Assembly: GCF_013375535.1 (NCBI RefSeq)
Contig: NZ_JABXJG010000003.1
Location: 62,001 to 126,000, forward strand
Source: Sphingobium sp. 15-1
GTDB lineage: Bacteria; Pseudomonadota; Alphaproteobacteria; Sphingomonadales; Sphingomonadaceae
DNA length: 64,000 bases
Reading direction: 5' to 3'
Numbering within the stretch: the first letter of the stretch is position 1; each line of letters begins with the position of its first letter. Shown piece by piece: positions 25,414-33,433 of the stretch. The notes under the pieces were generated by a model, which was not told the DNA's origin, did no database searches, and worked only from the letters and a program-made list of their open reading frames with translations. Position numbers and translations under genes: made by a program.

Positions 25414-26175
25414 ATGGATTTAGCAGGCGTAGCCGCAATCGTTACAGGAGGGGCATCGGGCCTGGGCGGCGCAACGGCGACGCAACTGGCAAAAGCCGGA
25501 GCAAAGGTCACAATCTTCGACCTCAATGCCGAACTTGGTACGGCACATGCGAACGAGATTGGCGGCCTGTTCCTGCCGGTCAACGTCGCGGACGAAGACC
25601 AGGTGCGCGACGCTGTGGCAAGGGCGGAAGCGAGCCACGGCACCGCACGGGTGCTGGTGAACTGCGCCGGCATCGGAACCCCAGCCAAGGTGATTGATCG
25701 CGAGGGCAATGCTCTGGCGCTCACCGACTTCACCCGCACCGTGTCGGTGAACCTCATCGGGACGTTCAACGTGCTTTCCAAATTTGCCGAACGCCTCCAT
25801 GCCGTCGATCCGATCGGCGAAGAGCGCGGTGTTATCATCAACACCGCGAGTGTAGCGGCATTTGACGGCCAGATCGCACAAGCGGCTTATTCTGCGTCGA
25901 AAGGCGGCATTGTCGGCATGACCTTGCCGATCGCGCGCGAGTTCGCGCGATATGGTATCCGGGTGATGACGATCGCTCCCGGCATCTTCTGGACGCCTCT
26001 GCTCGCCGCGCTGCCGCAGGAAGCACTGGATTCCCTGGGCAGGCAGGTTCCATTCCCGAGCCGACTCGGTCAGCCCGACGAATATGCCCAACTGGTCGAG
26101 AGCATCGTCACCAATCCGATGCTGAACGGTGAGACTATCCGCCTTGATGGCGCTATCCGGATGGCTCCGAAGTGA
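25414..26175 (+). CDS. HSD10-like SDR, probable 3-hydroxyacyl-CoA dehydrogenase
   Basis: About 253 residues from the ATG at 25414; upstream open sequence overlaps the previous gene in another frame and is ignored. Seen: TGGASGLGGATA, the Asp after beta-2 (IFDLNAE) that selects NAD, VNCAGIGTPAK, INTASVAAFDGQIAQAAYSASKGG with Ser, Tyr and Lys, and MTIAPGIFWTPLL. These are the hallmarks of type-2 3-hydroxyacyl-CoA dehydrogenase (HSD17B10 family), which oxidises 3-hydroxyacyl-CoA, often 2-methyl-branched, and some steroids. It ends in a GTGA overlap with the acyl-CoA dehydrogenase gene. Confidence 0.85.
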   Translation: MDLAGVAAIVTGGASGLGGATATQLAKAGAKVTIFDLNAELGTAHANEIGGLFLPVNVADEDQVRDAVARAEASHGTARVLVNCAGIGTPAKVIDREGNALALTDFTRTVSVNLIGTFNVLSKFAERLHAVDPIGEERGVIINTASVAAFDGQIAQAAYSASKGGIVGMTLPIAREFARYGIRVMTIAPGIFWTPLLAALPQEALDSLGRQVPFPSRLGQPDEYAQLVESIVTNPMLNGETIRLDGAIRMAPK

Positions 26176-27347
26176 CCGGCGTCGGCATCGAAAAGGCGCG
26201 CGAGATCGCCGCACGGGTAGAGGCGTTCGTCCGCGCCGAGATCATCCCTTACGAGAAAGACGAGCGGCGCGACCATCATGGCGCGCCGACCGACGAGCTT
26301 GTCGTCGAGATGCGGGCCAAGGCCAGGGCTGCGGGCGTGCTCACGCCCCATATCCTTGCCGATGGCGCCCATCTTTCGCAACGCGAGACTGCGCTGATTC
26401 TGATCAAGTCCGGTCTCTCACCACTCGGCCCGCTCGCGGTCAACACGATGGCGCCCGATGAGGGCAATATGTACCTGATCGGGCAGGTCGGAACGGCAGA
26501 ACAGATGGCGCACTTCCTTGCGCCGATGATCGCTGGAGATGCCCGGTCGGCCTTCCTGATGACCGAGCCGTGGGAGGATGGCGGTGCTGGCTCCGACCCT
26601 TCGATGATGAAGACGTCGTGTCGCCTCGATGGCAATCACTGGGTCATCAATGGACGCAAGCGCTTCATCACGGGGGCTCAGGGGGCTTTGGTCGGGATCG
26701 TGATGGCAAAATCGGAGGACGGTGCGTGCATGTTCCTCGTCGACCTGCCGGATCCTGCGATCCGGATCGAGCGCGTGCCGAACACCATCGACACCTCCAT
26801 GCCCGGCGGTCATGCCGAAATCGCGATTGAGGACCTGCGCGTTCCCTCTGACCAGATGCTGGGACAGTCAGGCGAAGGCTTCAAATATGCTCAGATCCGG
26901 CTGTCGCCAGCGCGTCTATCGCACTGCATGCGCTGGCTCGGGTCGTGCATCCGCGCGCACGAGATCGCCACCGACTATGCCTGTCGCCGCCAAGCCTTCG
27001 GCAAAACGCTGATCGATCATGAGGGCGTCGGCTTCATGCTCGCTGAAAACAGGATCGACCTCCAGCAGGCCGAACTCATGATCCTGTGGTGCGCCGACAT
27101 TCTCGATAGCGGATCGCTCGGTACGGTCGAAAGCTCGATGGCGAAGGTGGCAGTGTCCGAGGCTCTCATGCGCGTGGCGGATCGGAGCGTCCAGGTCATG
27201 GGCGGCAGCGGCGTCAGCGGCGACACCATCGTCGAGCAGGTGTTTCGTGAAATCCGCGCTTTCCGGATCTATGACGGCCCGACGGAAGTCCATAAATGGT
27301 CGCTGGCCAAGACGATCAAGCGCGAATGGGGCAAGGGTCAGTCATGA
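26172..27347 (+). CDS. ACAD10/11-type acyl-CoA dehydrogenase family protein
   Basis: 391 residues from a GTG overlapping the previous stop. It has the acyl-CoA dehydrogenase fold: TEPWEDGGAGSDPSMMKTSC, VINGRKRFITGAQGA, and LSPARLSHCMRWLG. The last is characteristic of the ACAD10/11 branch, as is RIYDGPTEVHKWSLAKTI, where the usual catalytic Glu of the IYEG motif is Asp. Enzymes of this branch (mammalian ACAD11, Pseudomonas LvaC) act with a kinase on 4-hydroxyacyl-CoA, removing phosphate from the 4-phosphoacyl-CoA. The next gene is the matching kinase-like gene, supporting that role here. Confidence 0.8.
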   Translation: MTGVGIEKAREIAARVEAFVRAEIIPYEKDERRDHHGAPTDELVVEMRAKARAAGVLTPHILADGAHLSQRETALILIKSGLSPLGPLAVNTMAPDEGNMYLIGQVGTAEQMAHFLAPMIAGDARSAFLMTEPWEDGGAGSDPSMMKTSCRLDGNHWVINGRKRFITGAQGALVGIVMAKSEDGACMFLVDLPDPAIRIERVPNTIDTSMPGGHAEIAIEDLRVPSDQMLGQSGEGFKYAQIRLSPARLSHCMRWLGSCIRAHEIATDYACRRQAFGKTLIDHEGVGFMLAENRIDLQQAELMILWCADILDSGSLGTVESSMAKVAVSEALMRVADRSVQVMGGSGVSGDTIVEQVFREIRAFRIYDGPTEVHKWSLAKTIKREWGKGQS

Positions 27348-28417
27348 GCGGGGCCGGGCAGGATGCCAATATCGGGACGACGGCGGTGCGCGCGGGCTAC
27401 GCCTTCGATGAGCAGGCGCTCGCCAGTTGGATGGAAGCCAATATCGCGGGTTTCGCTGGCCCCATCAGCGTAGAGCAGTTCAAGGGCGGGCAATCCAACC
27501 CGACGTACAAGATACGGTCGAGTTCGGGGACCTATGTCCTGCGTCGCAAGCCCCCAGGTCAGCTTCTGAAGGGTGCGCACGCCATCGAGCGGGAAGCAAA
27601 GATACTCCAGGCTCTCGGTAAGGCGGGCTTTCCTGTAGCGCGAGTCCATGGCCTGTGCACCGATGATAGCGTCATCGGAACCTGGTTCTACGTGATGGCT
27701 ATGGTCGAGGGCCGGATATTCTGGGACGCAACGATCCCGGAGGTCGGCGCGTCCGAACGTCCGCTCTATTTTGATGTGATGAACGCGACCATCGCGCAAC
27801 TCCACAGCTTCGATCCCGTCGCTATCGGGCTTGGTGACTATGGGAGGCCCGGGAATTATTTTGCCCGACAGATTGCGCGCTGGTCGCAACAATATCTCGA
27901 CGATACCGACGCGGGCCGGGATCCAAACATGGATCGCCTGCTGCACTGGCTCCCGGCCAACATTCCCATGGATGAGGGCGAGGAAAGCAGCGTCGTCCAT
28001 GGCGACTTCCGCATCGATAACATGATCTTTCACCCGACGGAGCCCAAGGTGCTGGCGGTGCTCGACTGGGAGTTCTCGACCCTCGGGCATCCGCTCGCCG
28101 ATTTTGCCTATCATGCGATGATGTACCACATGCCGTCGCATATTGTGGCTGGGCTGGCGGGCGCCGACGTCGAGGCGCTGAACATTCCGAGCGAAGCCGA
28201 TTATGTGGCTGCTTATTGTCGTCGCACCGGCGGCGACTCCATCCCCGGCTATCGCTTCGCGCTGGCGTTCAACTTTTTCCGCCTTGCGGCGATTTTTCAC
28301 GGCATCAAGGGGCGCGCGATCCGGGGTACGGCTGCATCGGCGCAGGCTCATGAGCGCGCTGCGGCATTTCCAGAACTCGCAGCTCTCGCGGTTGCTCAAA
28401 TTCCTGAAGGATCATGA
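27344..28417 (+). CDS. APH-like kinase (LvaA/ACAD10-11 N-domain type)
   Basis: About 357 residues from the ATG at 27344, which overlaps the previous stop (ATGA). The protein-kinase-like aminoglycoside phosphotransferase fold is shown by FKGGQSNPTYKIR and YVLRRKPPG (ATP loop and Lys), the catalytic loop VVHGDFRIDNMIFH, and the metal-binding LDWEFSTLGHPLAD. This is the form of APH domain found fused to acyl-CoA dehydrogenase in ACAD10/11 and as separate LvaA in Pseudomonas putida, which phosphorylates the 4-hydroxyl of 4-hydroxyacyl-CoA. It is not an antibiotic resistance gene in this context. It overlaps the thiolase by ATGA. Confidence 0.85.
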   Translation: MSGAGQDANIGTTAVRAGYAFDEQALASWMEANIAGFAGPISVEQFKGGQSNPTYKIRSSSGTYVLRRKPPGQLLKGAHAIEREAKILQALGKAGFPVARVHGLCTDDSVIGTWFYVMAMVEGRIFWDATIPEVGASERPLYFDVMNATIAQLHSFDPVAIGLGDYGRPGNYFARQIARWSQQYLDDTDAGRDPNMDRLLHWLPANIPMDEGEESSVVHGDFRIDNMIFHPTEPKVLAVLDWEFSTLGHPLADFAYHAMMYHMPSHIVAGLAGADVEALNIPSEADYVAAYCRRTGGDSIPGYRFALAFNFFRLAAIFHGIKGRAIRGTAASAQAHERAAAFPELAALAVAQIPEGS

Positions 28418-29574
28418 CCATGGCACAAGCCTATATCGTCGATGCAGTGCGTACCGCTGGCGGGCGTCGCAACGGCCGCCTGTCCGGAGTTCACCCCGCT
28501 GATCTCGCCGGCGACGTCCTGTCCAGCCTCGTTGCACGTACGGGCATCGATCCGGCGTCGATCGAGGATGTTGTGCTGGGTTGCGTGACCCAGGCAGGAG
28601 AGCAATCCTTCGCTTTCGCACGCAATGCAGTTCTCGCCTCCAACTTGCCGACGTCGGTGCCGGCGGTAACGGTCGATCGGCAATGCGGCAGTTCGCAACA
28701 GGCTGTCCAGTTCGCCGCCCAGGCCATCATGTCAGGCACCCAGGACGTGGTGATCGCTGCAGGCGCTGAAAGCATGTCGCGCGTTCCGATGTTCTCGAAC
28801 CAGGCAGGTGGAGGCGTTCCGGTCAGCGACAGGATCCGTCAGCGGTTCGGCGTCGAAGGCTTCAGCCAGTTTGAGGGCGCCGAGATGATGGCGCGCAAAT
28901 ATGGCTATTCCCGCGAAACGCTGGATCGCTTTGCGCTTCACAGTCATCAACGCGCCGCTGCCGCGATCGACGCCGGCGCTTTCGAGCAGGAGATCGTTCC
29001 GATCAGGATTAAGACCTCGGATGGCACCGCTGTCCATCAGATCGACGAGGGCGTGAGAGCCGATTCGACGCTTGAGAAGATCGGGTCTTTGAAAACCCTT
29101 GTTGAGGGCGGCGTCATCACCGCAGGCAATGCCAGCCAGATTTGCGATGGCGCTTCTGCCTTGCTCGTGGTGAGCGAACGCGCGCTCAGAGCGCACGGTC
29201 TCACGCCCATCGCGCGCATCCACGCGATGGCAGTCACCGCCGGGGATCCGGTCATCATGCTGGAGGAGCCTCTTGCGGCGACGCAGAAGCTACTCGAGCG
29301 TGCGGGCATGTCCATCGACGAGATCGATCTCTACGAGGTGAACGAGGCTTTCGCGCCGGTTCCACTCGCATGGCTGGAGGTGATCAAGGCCGACCCTGCT
29401 CGCCTGAACATTCATGGCGGGTCCATAGCACTTGGTCATCCGCTTGGCTCTTCGGGCACCAAGCTGATGGCGACCCTTGTCCACGCCCTTCGACGCCACG
29501 GCAAGCGCTATGGCCTGCAGACGATGTGCGAGGCAGGCGGCATCGCCAACGCCATGATCATCGAAGCACTTTAA
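28414..29574 (+). CDS. Acetyl-CoA acyltransferase (thiolase)
   Basis: 386 residues, standard degradative thiolase length. Seen: the nucleophile Cys91 in [27 protein letters not shown], the catalytic His in GHPLGSSG, and the second Cys in [13 protein letters not shown]. It cleaves a 3-ketoacyl-CoA with CoA to acetyl- or propionyl-CoA plus a shortened acyl-CoA. Start may be 28414, overlapping the kinase stop, or the Met two codons later. Fifth gene of the operon and the logical last step after the HSD10-like dehydrogenase. Confidence 0.9.
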   Translation: MTMAQAYIVDAVRTAGGRRNGRLSGVHPADLAGDVLSSLVARTGIDPASIEDVVLGCVTQAGEQSFAFARNAVLASNLPTSVPAVTVDRQCGSSQQAVQFAAQAIMSGTQDVVIAAGAESMSRVPMFSNQAGGGVPVSDRIRQRFGVEGFSQFEGAEMMARKYGYSRETLDRFALHSHQRAAAAIDAGAFEQEIVPIRIKTSDGTAVHQIDEGVRADSTLEKIGSLKTLVEGGVITAGNASQICDGASALLVVSERALRAHGLTPIARIHAMAVTAGDPVIMLEEPLAATQKLLERAGMSIDEIDLYEVNEAFAPVPLAWLEVIKADPARLNIHGGSIALGHPLGSSGTKLMATLVHALRRHGKRYGLQTMCEAGGIANAMIIEAL

Positions 29575-29596
29575 GGCGCTGGGGGAGAGTCTGGAA

Positions 29597-29911
29597 ATGC
29601 CCAAAATTGCTGTCATTTTCCGCGATGGAGACCGACAAGAGGTCGATGGGGCCGTGGGCATATCGGTCATGGAAGCCATTCGCGACGCCGGCATTGATGA
29701 AATGCTGGCGCTTTGCGGCGGCTGTTGTTCATGTGCAACATGCCACGTGATGGTGGAAAGTTCGGCAGACGTCTTTCCGCCGATCGGCGAGGATGAGAAC
29801 GACCTGCTCGATTCCTCGGATCATCGTACCGGTTGCTCGCGCCTCTCCTGTCAATTGATCGTCGGGGCTTCGCACGACGGCGTCGTCGTGCGGATCGCCC
29901 CTGAAGACTAA
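29597..29911 (+). CDS. [2Fe-2S] ferredoxin, putidaredoxin/adrenodoxin type
   Basis: A 104-residue electron carrier. The cluster ligands are Cys40, Cys46, Cys49 and Cys85 (C-x5-C-x2-C, then Cys in SRLSCQ), the spacing of the adrenodoxin/putidaredoxin group that serves bacterial P450s and some Rieske oxygenases. An extra Cys43 and Cys44 are present. It follows the thiolase by 22 bp. No ferredoxin reductase is adjacent; the only P450 in the window is at 47316 and the only Rieske oxygenase at 4564, so its partner is not settled. Confidence 0.88.
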   Translation: MPKIAVIFRDGDRQEVDGAVGISVMEAIRDAGIDEMLALCGGCCSCATCHVMVESSADVFPPIGEDENDLLDSSDHRTGCSRLSCQLIVGASHDGVVVRIAPED

Positions 29912-29959
29912 CAGCGGCCTGGCGCATTGTGCTGCCATCAAGAAGGGAAGGGGTCTCCA

Positions 29960-30379
29960 ATGCATACCGTAAAGCCATTGGCCGGAAGCTGCCTTTGTGG
30001 ACAGATACACTACGAATTGACGGCGCCGCCGCTGTTGACCGCGATTTGTCACTGCGCCCATTGCCAGAAGCAAAGCGGGAGCGCCTTTTCGGTCAATCTC
30101 GTGGTGCAGCGATCGGATCTGGCCGTCTCTGGAGACCTGGCGTCTTACACGGATCGCGGAGAGAGCGGTACGGTCATCTACAGGCGGTTCTGTGCAGCCT
30201 GCGGCTCGCCCATCATGACAGAACCCTCGGACAAGCCCGAGATCGCCTACCTCAAAGCCGGCACGCTGGACGACAAGGGCGGCATCGACCCGAAAGTGCA
30301 AATCTGGTGCAGCAGCGCGCAGCCCTGGTGGTCGTCACAGTTCGAGATCCCCGCGTTCGACAGAAACCTCTCCCAGTAA
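29960..30379 (+). CDS. GFA (glutathione-dependent formaldehyde-activating) family protein
   Basis: 139 residues from the ATG at 29960; an upstream TTG would add an unlikely Cys-Cys-His leader. The zinc ligands of the GFA/CENP-V fold are seen: GSCLCGQIHYEL, CHCAHCQKQSGSAF, and FCAACGSPIMTE. Although named for formaldehyde activation, most family members have no proven substrate. It lies 48 bp after the ferredoxin and may close the operon. A small hairpin at about 30398-30412 and the edge of an insertion sequence follow. Confidence 0.85.
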   Translation: MHTVKPLAGSCLCGQIHYELTAPPLLTAICHCAHCQKQSGSAFSVNLVVQRSDLAVSGDLASYTDRGESGTVIYRRFCAACGSPIMTEPSDKPEIAYLKAGTLDDKGGIDPKVQIWCSSAQPWWSSQFEIPAFDRNLSQ

Positions 30380-30980
30380 GTCCTTGCTAAACCCCATTGC
30401 CCGCAACGGGCAGGCATTCTGCTAGGGTCATCGTGTAATTTGTGGCTGCTTCCCTCGGACCTCGGTTGAGGCGCACACTTCTGGTTGTCGAAGCCTGAAG
30501 GAAGGAAGCAACCATGGAGCACTATGCCGGATTAGACCTGTCGATGGAAACGACGCATGTGTGTGTCGTCGATGCTGATGGACGCAAGATCGGCGCGCCG
30601 TGCGTCGACAGCACGCCGGAGGCGATCGCCACGGCGCTGGAGCAATATGAGCCGGTCGAACGCGCAGTGATCGAGACGGGCCGGATGACCCCATCGATCG
30701 CGCTGGGCCTGCGCGAGCTGGGCGTTACGATCGTCTGCATCGACGCCCGTCAGGCGCACCAGAGCCTGAAGGCGATGAAGGCCAACAAGACCGATCCGCA
30801 CGACGCCGCTGGCTTAGCGCAGCTGGCGCGCACGGGGTTCTACAAGGAGGTGCACGTCAAGTCGCCGGCGGCACACGGCGTGCGCTCGGTCATTACTGCC
30901 CGCAGGCATCTGGTCGAGGCGCGCGTCCGGCTCGACAACACCATCCGTGGTCTCTGCGCCACCTTCGGAATCCGGCTCGG

Positions 30981-30991
30981 CATCGGCCAGG
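30981..30991 (+). repeat. Target-site duplication, left copy (IS256-type insertion)
   Basis: CATCGGCCAGG here is repeated at 32415-32425, on the other side of the IS256-family element and in the same codon context of the IS110 transposase. True duplication is probably the 8-9 bp within this match. Confidence 0.7.
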
Positions 30992-32414
30992 TCGTGCCCC
31001 CGGTGATGGTGTAGCTCGGCGGTTAGCGAAGCTGACCGGACGCGCGCTCATCGATCAAGCGCAGTAGCGGCCGGTCAGTTTCGCGGGTGGCCATCGGAGA
31101 TCTCGGATAGATTTGGGTTGCGAGACTCAAGCTATGGAGATCCCGATGACCAAGGAGATGATGGACGTTCAGGCGCTGCTGGGAAAGAGCGCCGACAGCG
31201 ATTTTCTACGCGAGATGATCGGCTTTGCGGCGCAGCGGCTGATGGAACTCGAGGTCGGTGGGCTGACGGGTGCCGCTTATGGCGAGAAGAGCGCGGAGCG
31301 GCAGGCCCAGCGCAATGGCTACCGCGATCGGGATTGGGAGACGCGCGCGGGCACGGTCGAGCTGCGCATCCCCAAGCTGCGCACCGGCAGCTATTTCCCT
31401 GGCTTCCTGGAGCCCCGCCGGCTGGCCGAGAAGGCGCTGACGGCGGTGATCCAAGAGGCGTATATCCAGGGCATCTCGACGCGCTCGGTCGATGATCTGG
31501 TCAAGGCGCTTGGCATGAGCGGCATCTCCAAGAGCCAAGTCAGCCGCCTTTGTCAGGAGATCGACCAGCGGGTGAAGGCGTTCCTCGATCGGCCCATCGA
31601 AGGCGACTGGCCCTATCTCTGGGTCGACGCCACCTACCTTAAGGTCCGGCAGGCGGGGCGGATCGTCTCGGTGGCGGTCACCATCGCGGTCGGCGTCAAC
31701 AGCGATGGTCGCCGCGAGGTGCTGGGCATGGCGATCGGTGCATCGGAAGCCGAAACTTTCTGGACCGACTTCCTGCGCAATCTGGCGCGGCGAGGCCTGC
31801 GCGGCGTGAAGCTCGTCATCTCCGACGCGCATGAGGGTATCAAGGCGGCGGTGTCGCGCGTCTTCAACGCCACCTGGCAGCGCTGCCGCGTGCATTTTGC
31901 CCGCAATGCCATCGCTCATGCCGGGCGGAGCCGGAACCGTGTCGTCTCCGCGCTGATCGCCACCGCGTACGCCCAGGACACCGCCGAGGCCGCCAAGCTC
32001 CAGTGGCGCAAGGTCGCTGATCAACTCCGACCGGCGGTGCCCAAGCTGGCCAAACTGATGGACGACGCCGAACAGGACGTGCTGGCTTACATGTCCTTCC
32101 CGCCGCAGCATCGCACGAAGTTGCATTCGACCAACCCGCTCGAGCGCCTCAATGGCGAAATCAAGCGGCGCACAGAGGTGGTCGGCATCTTCCCCAACGA
32201 AGACGCCATCACCCGCTTAGTCGGGGCTATCCTGCTGGAACAAAATGACGAATGGGCGGTCCAGCGCGCCCGCTACATGACACTGGAAAGCGTCGCCCAA
32301 ATCGGCGATGATCCGTACGTCACGCTGCCGCCCATGGGTGCGTGATCAACCCGGCTCTAGCCGGAGATCGCCATGGCTACGCCGGCGAACCTACACCATG
32401 CGTTGGGACACGAT
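30992..32414 (+). mobile_element. Complete IS256-family element
   Basis: About 1423 bp. Terminal repeats are imperfect: the left end starts TCGTGCCCC and continues to ATGGTGTAG; the right end, inverted, is TCGTGTCCC and then ATGGTGTAG. It carries one intact transposase and is flanked by a short direct repeat of the interrupted IS110 gene, so it inserted by normal transposition. A 418-bp end fragment of the same element lies at 13954-14371 in inverted orientation. Confidence 0.82.
31134..32345 (+). CDS. IS256-family transposase
   Basis: About 403 residues from ATG 31134 (other Met codons follow at 31146 and 31158). The mutator-type DDE domain is intact: the first Asp in [17 protein letters not shown], the second in [20 protein letters not shown], and the Glu in [19 protein letters not shown]. 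The sequence [14 protein letters not shown] is the conserved C/H motif of the family. No frameshift or stop is seen, so this is the one transposase of the IS256 type in the window that looks functional. Confidence 0.92.
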   Translation: MEIPMTKEMMDVQALLGKSADSDFLREMIGFAAQRLMELEVGGLTGAAYGEKSAERQAQRNGYRDRDWETRAGTVELRIPKLRTGSYFPGFLEPRRLAEKALTAVIQEAYIQGISTRSVDDLVKALGMSGISKSQVSRLCQEIDQRVKAFLDRPIEGDWPYLWVDATYLKVRQAGRIVSVAVTIAVGVNSDGRREVLGMAIGASEAETFWTDFLRNLARRGLRGVKLVISDAHEGIKAAVSRVFNATWQRCRVHFARNAIAHAGRSRNRVVSALIATAYAQDTAEAAKLQWRKVADQLRPAVPKLAKLMDDAEQDVLAYMSFPPQHRTKLHSTNPLERLNGEIKRRTEVVGIFPNEDAITRLVGAILLEQNDEWAVQRARYMTLESVAQIGDDPYVTLPPMGA

Positions 32415-32425
32415 CATCGGCCAGG
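32415..32425 (+). repeat. Target-site duplication, right copy
   Basis: CATCGGCCAGG, the partner of the repeat at 30981-30991. Removing the element and one copy rejoins the IS110 transposase reading frame through Gly-Gln-Gly-Glu. Confidence 0.7.
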
Positions 32426-32956
32426 GCGAACGGTTCCTCGCGCGGATGCAAGTGGCCGCCTCTGTCCCGGGTCTCGGCGAAGCGGTCGCATCGCTGCTCC
32501 GTGCCCGCGAGCGCCTCGTCGTGGAGATCGGGCAGCTGGATCGTCACCTGAAGGCGATCAGTACCACATCGCCGGTCTGCCAGGCCTTGATGAGCATCCC
32601 CGGCGTCGGTGTGCAGACCTCGGCCGCGTTCGCCGCAGCGGTTGACGACGCGAGCCGGTTCAAGCGATCCAGAACGGCCGGTGCTTACTTCGGCTTGGTC
32701 CCGCGCCGACATCAGATCCGGCGAACTCGACTGGACAGGACGGATCACCAAACAGGACGACGGCACAGTCCGCAAGTTGCTCTATGAGGCGGCCAACTCG
32801 ATCCTGACGCGCACCAAGCAGAGCTTCGCGCTGAAGACCTGGGCGCTGAAGATCGCGAAGCGGCGCGGCCTTCGAAAGGCCAGGGTCGCGCTCGCCCGCC
32901 GCCTCGCCGTCATCATGCACGCCATGCTGCGCGATGGTACTTTTTTCGAGGCCTAA

Positions 32957-33182
32957 GATACTGTAGAACCAGTTCGCCAGCGGTGATGCTCGCAAGCTGA
33001 CCCGAGGGCGGTGTCCCGCGAGGGAACGCAGGGACGGACGATCTGCGAAGGTGATCAGATGGGCTGCCAAGCCCGCTTCGAGTCAATGCAACGTCCGGCC
33101 TTGTGAGACCCGATACAGCACCACCGATCTCCGGATCGGCGAGTGCGGACAGATCCTTGAAACCCTCAAGGGACAACCGCCA
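32957..33182 (+). ncRNA. Possible bridge/seek RNA region of the IS1111-type element
   Basis: The non-coding 3' end of this element, between the transposase stop and the right repeat, has no open frame of interest. In IS1111-group elements the guide RNA that pairs with donor and target DNA is encoded at this end. The stretch shows GC-rich segments able to fold, for example around 32998-33030. The call rests on position and family knowledge only. Confidence 0.3.
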
Positions 33183-33330
33183 AGCAACTGCAAATTACAG
33201 ATCCTGATCTTAGTCGACTGGCCGGCTTCGTTGGTGGCCGACCACGTTTTCCGATCAATTTTCCCAAGATATCGGGCGATCCTGTCATCGAAAGACGAAG
33301 GCAGTGGCGCCTTGAAGGCTTTAGCAGTAT

Positions 33331-33353
33331 CCGGTCCGAATGCATCGGACCGG
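33331..33353. terminator. Perfect hairpin upstream of alcohol dehydrogenase stop
   Basis: CCGGTCCGA and TCGGACCGG form a 9-bp perfect stem with a 5-nt loop (ATGCA). It lies 81 bp past the end of the minus-strand alcohol dehydrogenase gene, where a terminator is expected, but lacks a T-run. The remainder of 33199-33433 holds nothing recognisable. Confidence 0.45.
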
Positions 33354-33433
33354 ATTTATGGTTGGACGCGTTTTCGTCAGTCCGCAGGTGACTGGCTGTG
33401 TCGAACTACGTTTTTACCTGCTTCTAAAGCCTT

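Larger units (their letters stand above)
30514..32956 (+). pseudogene. IS110-family (IS1111-type) DEDD transposase, split and frameshifted
   Basis: The N-terminal half (30514-30990) reads MEHYAGLDLSMETTHVCVVD, DPHDAAGLAQLARTGFY and LDNTIRGLCATFGIRL, carrying the RuvC-like DEDD acidic residues. The C-terminal half resumes at about 32415 with GQGERFLARMQVAASVPGLG, then LMSIPGVGVQTSAAFAAAV, the transposase_20 domain. A one-base insertion at about 32716 changes frame between PRRHQ and SGELDWTGRI. So the gene carries two independent lesions: the IS256-family insertion and a frameshift. Confidence 0.85.
30435..33198 (+). mobile_element. IS110-family (IS1111-type) element, interrupted
   Basis: Subterminal inverted repeats are seen at 30435-30450 (GTAATTTGTGGCTGCT) and, inverted, at 33183-33198 (GTAATTTGCAGTTGCT on the minus strand). 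Without the inserted IS256-family element the unit is about 1.35 kb, the normal size. The 5' non-coding end is short (about 79 bp) and the 3' end long (about 242 bp), as in the IS1111 group. The outer limits may extend a few bases beyond the repeats. It is inactive because the transposase is split and frameshifted. Confidence 0.78.

Noticed and set aside
27344-28417. APH-like gene as an antibiotic resistance determinant
   Set aside because: The sequence and overlap with an ACAD10/11-type gene match the LvaA/ACAD kinase group rather than aminoglycoside-modifying enzymes.
31206-32126. Minus-strand open frame of 306 codons opposite the IS256-family transposase
   Set aside because: Shadow of an intact transposase with DDE motif; composition is Arg/Asp/His-rich and motif-free.
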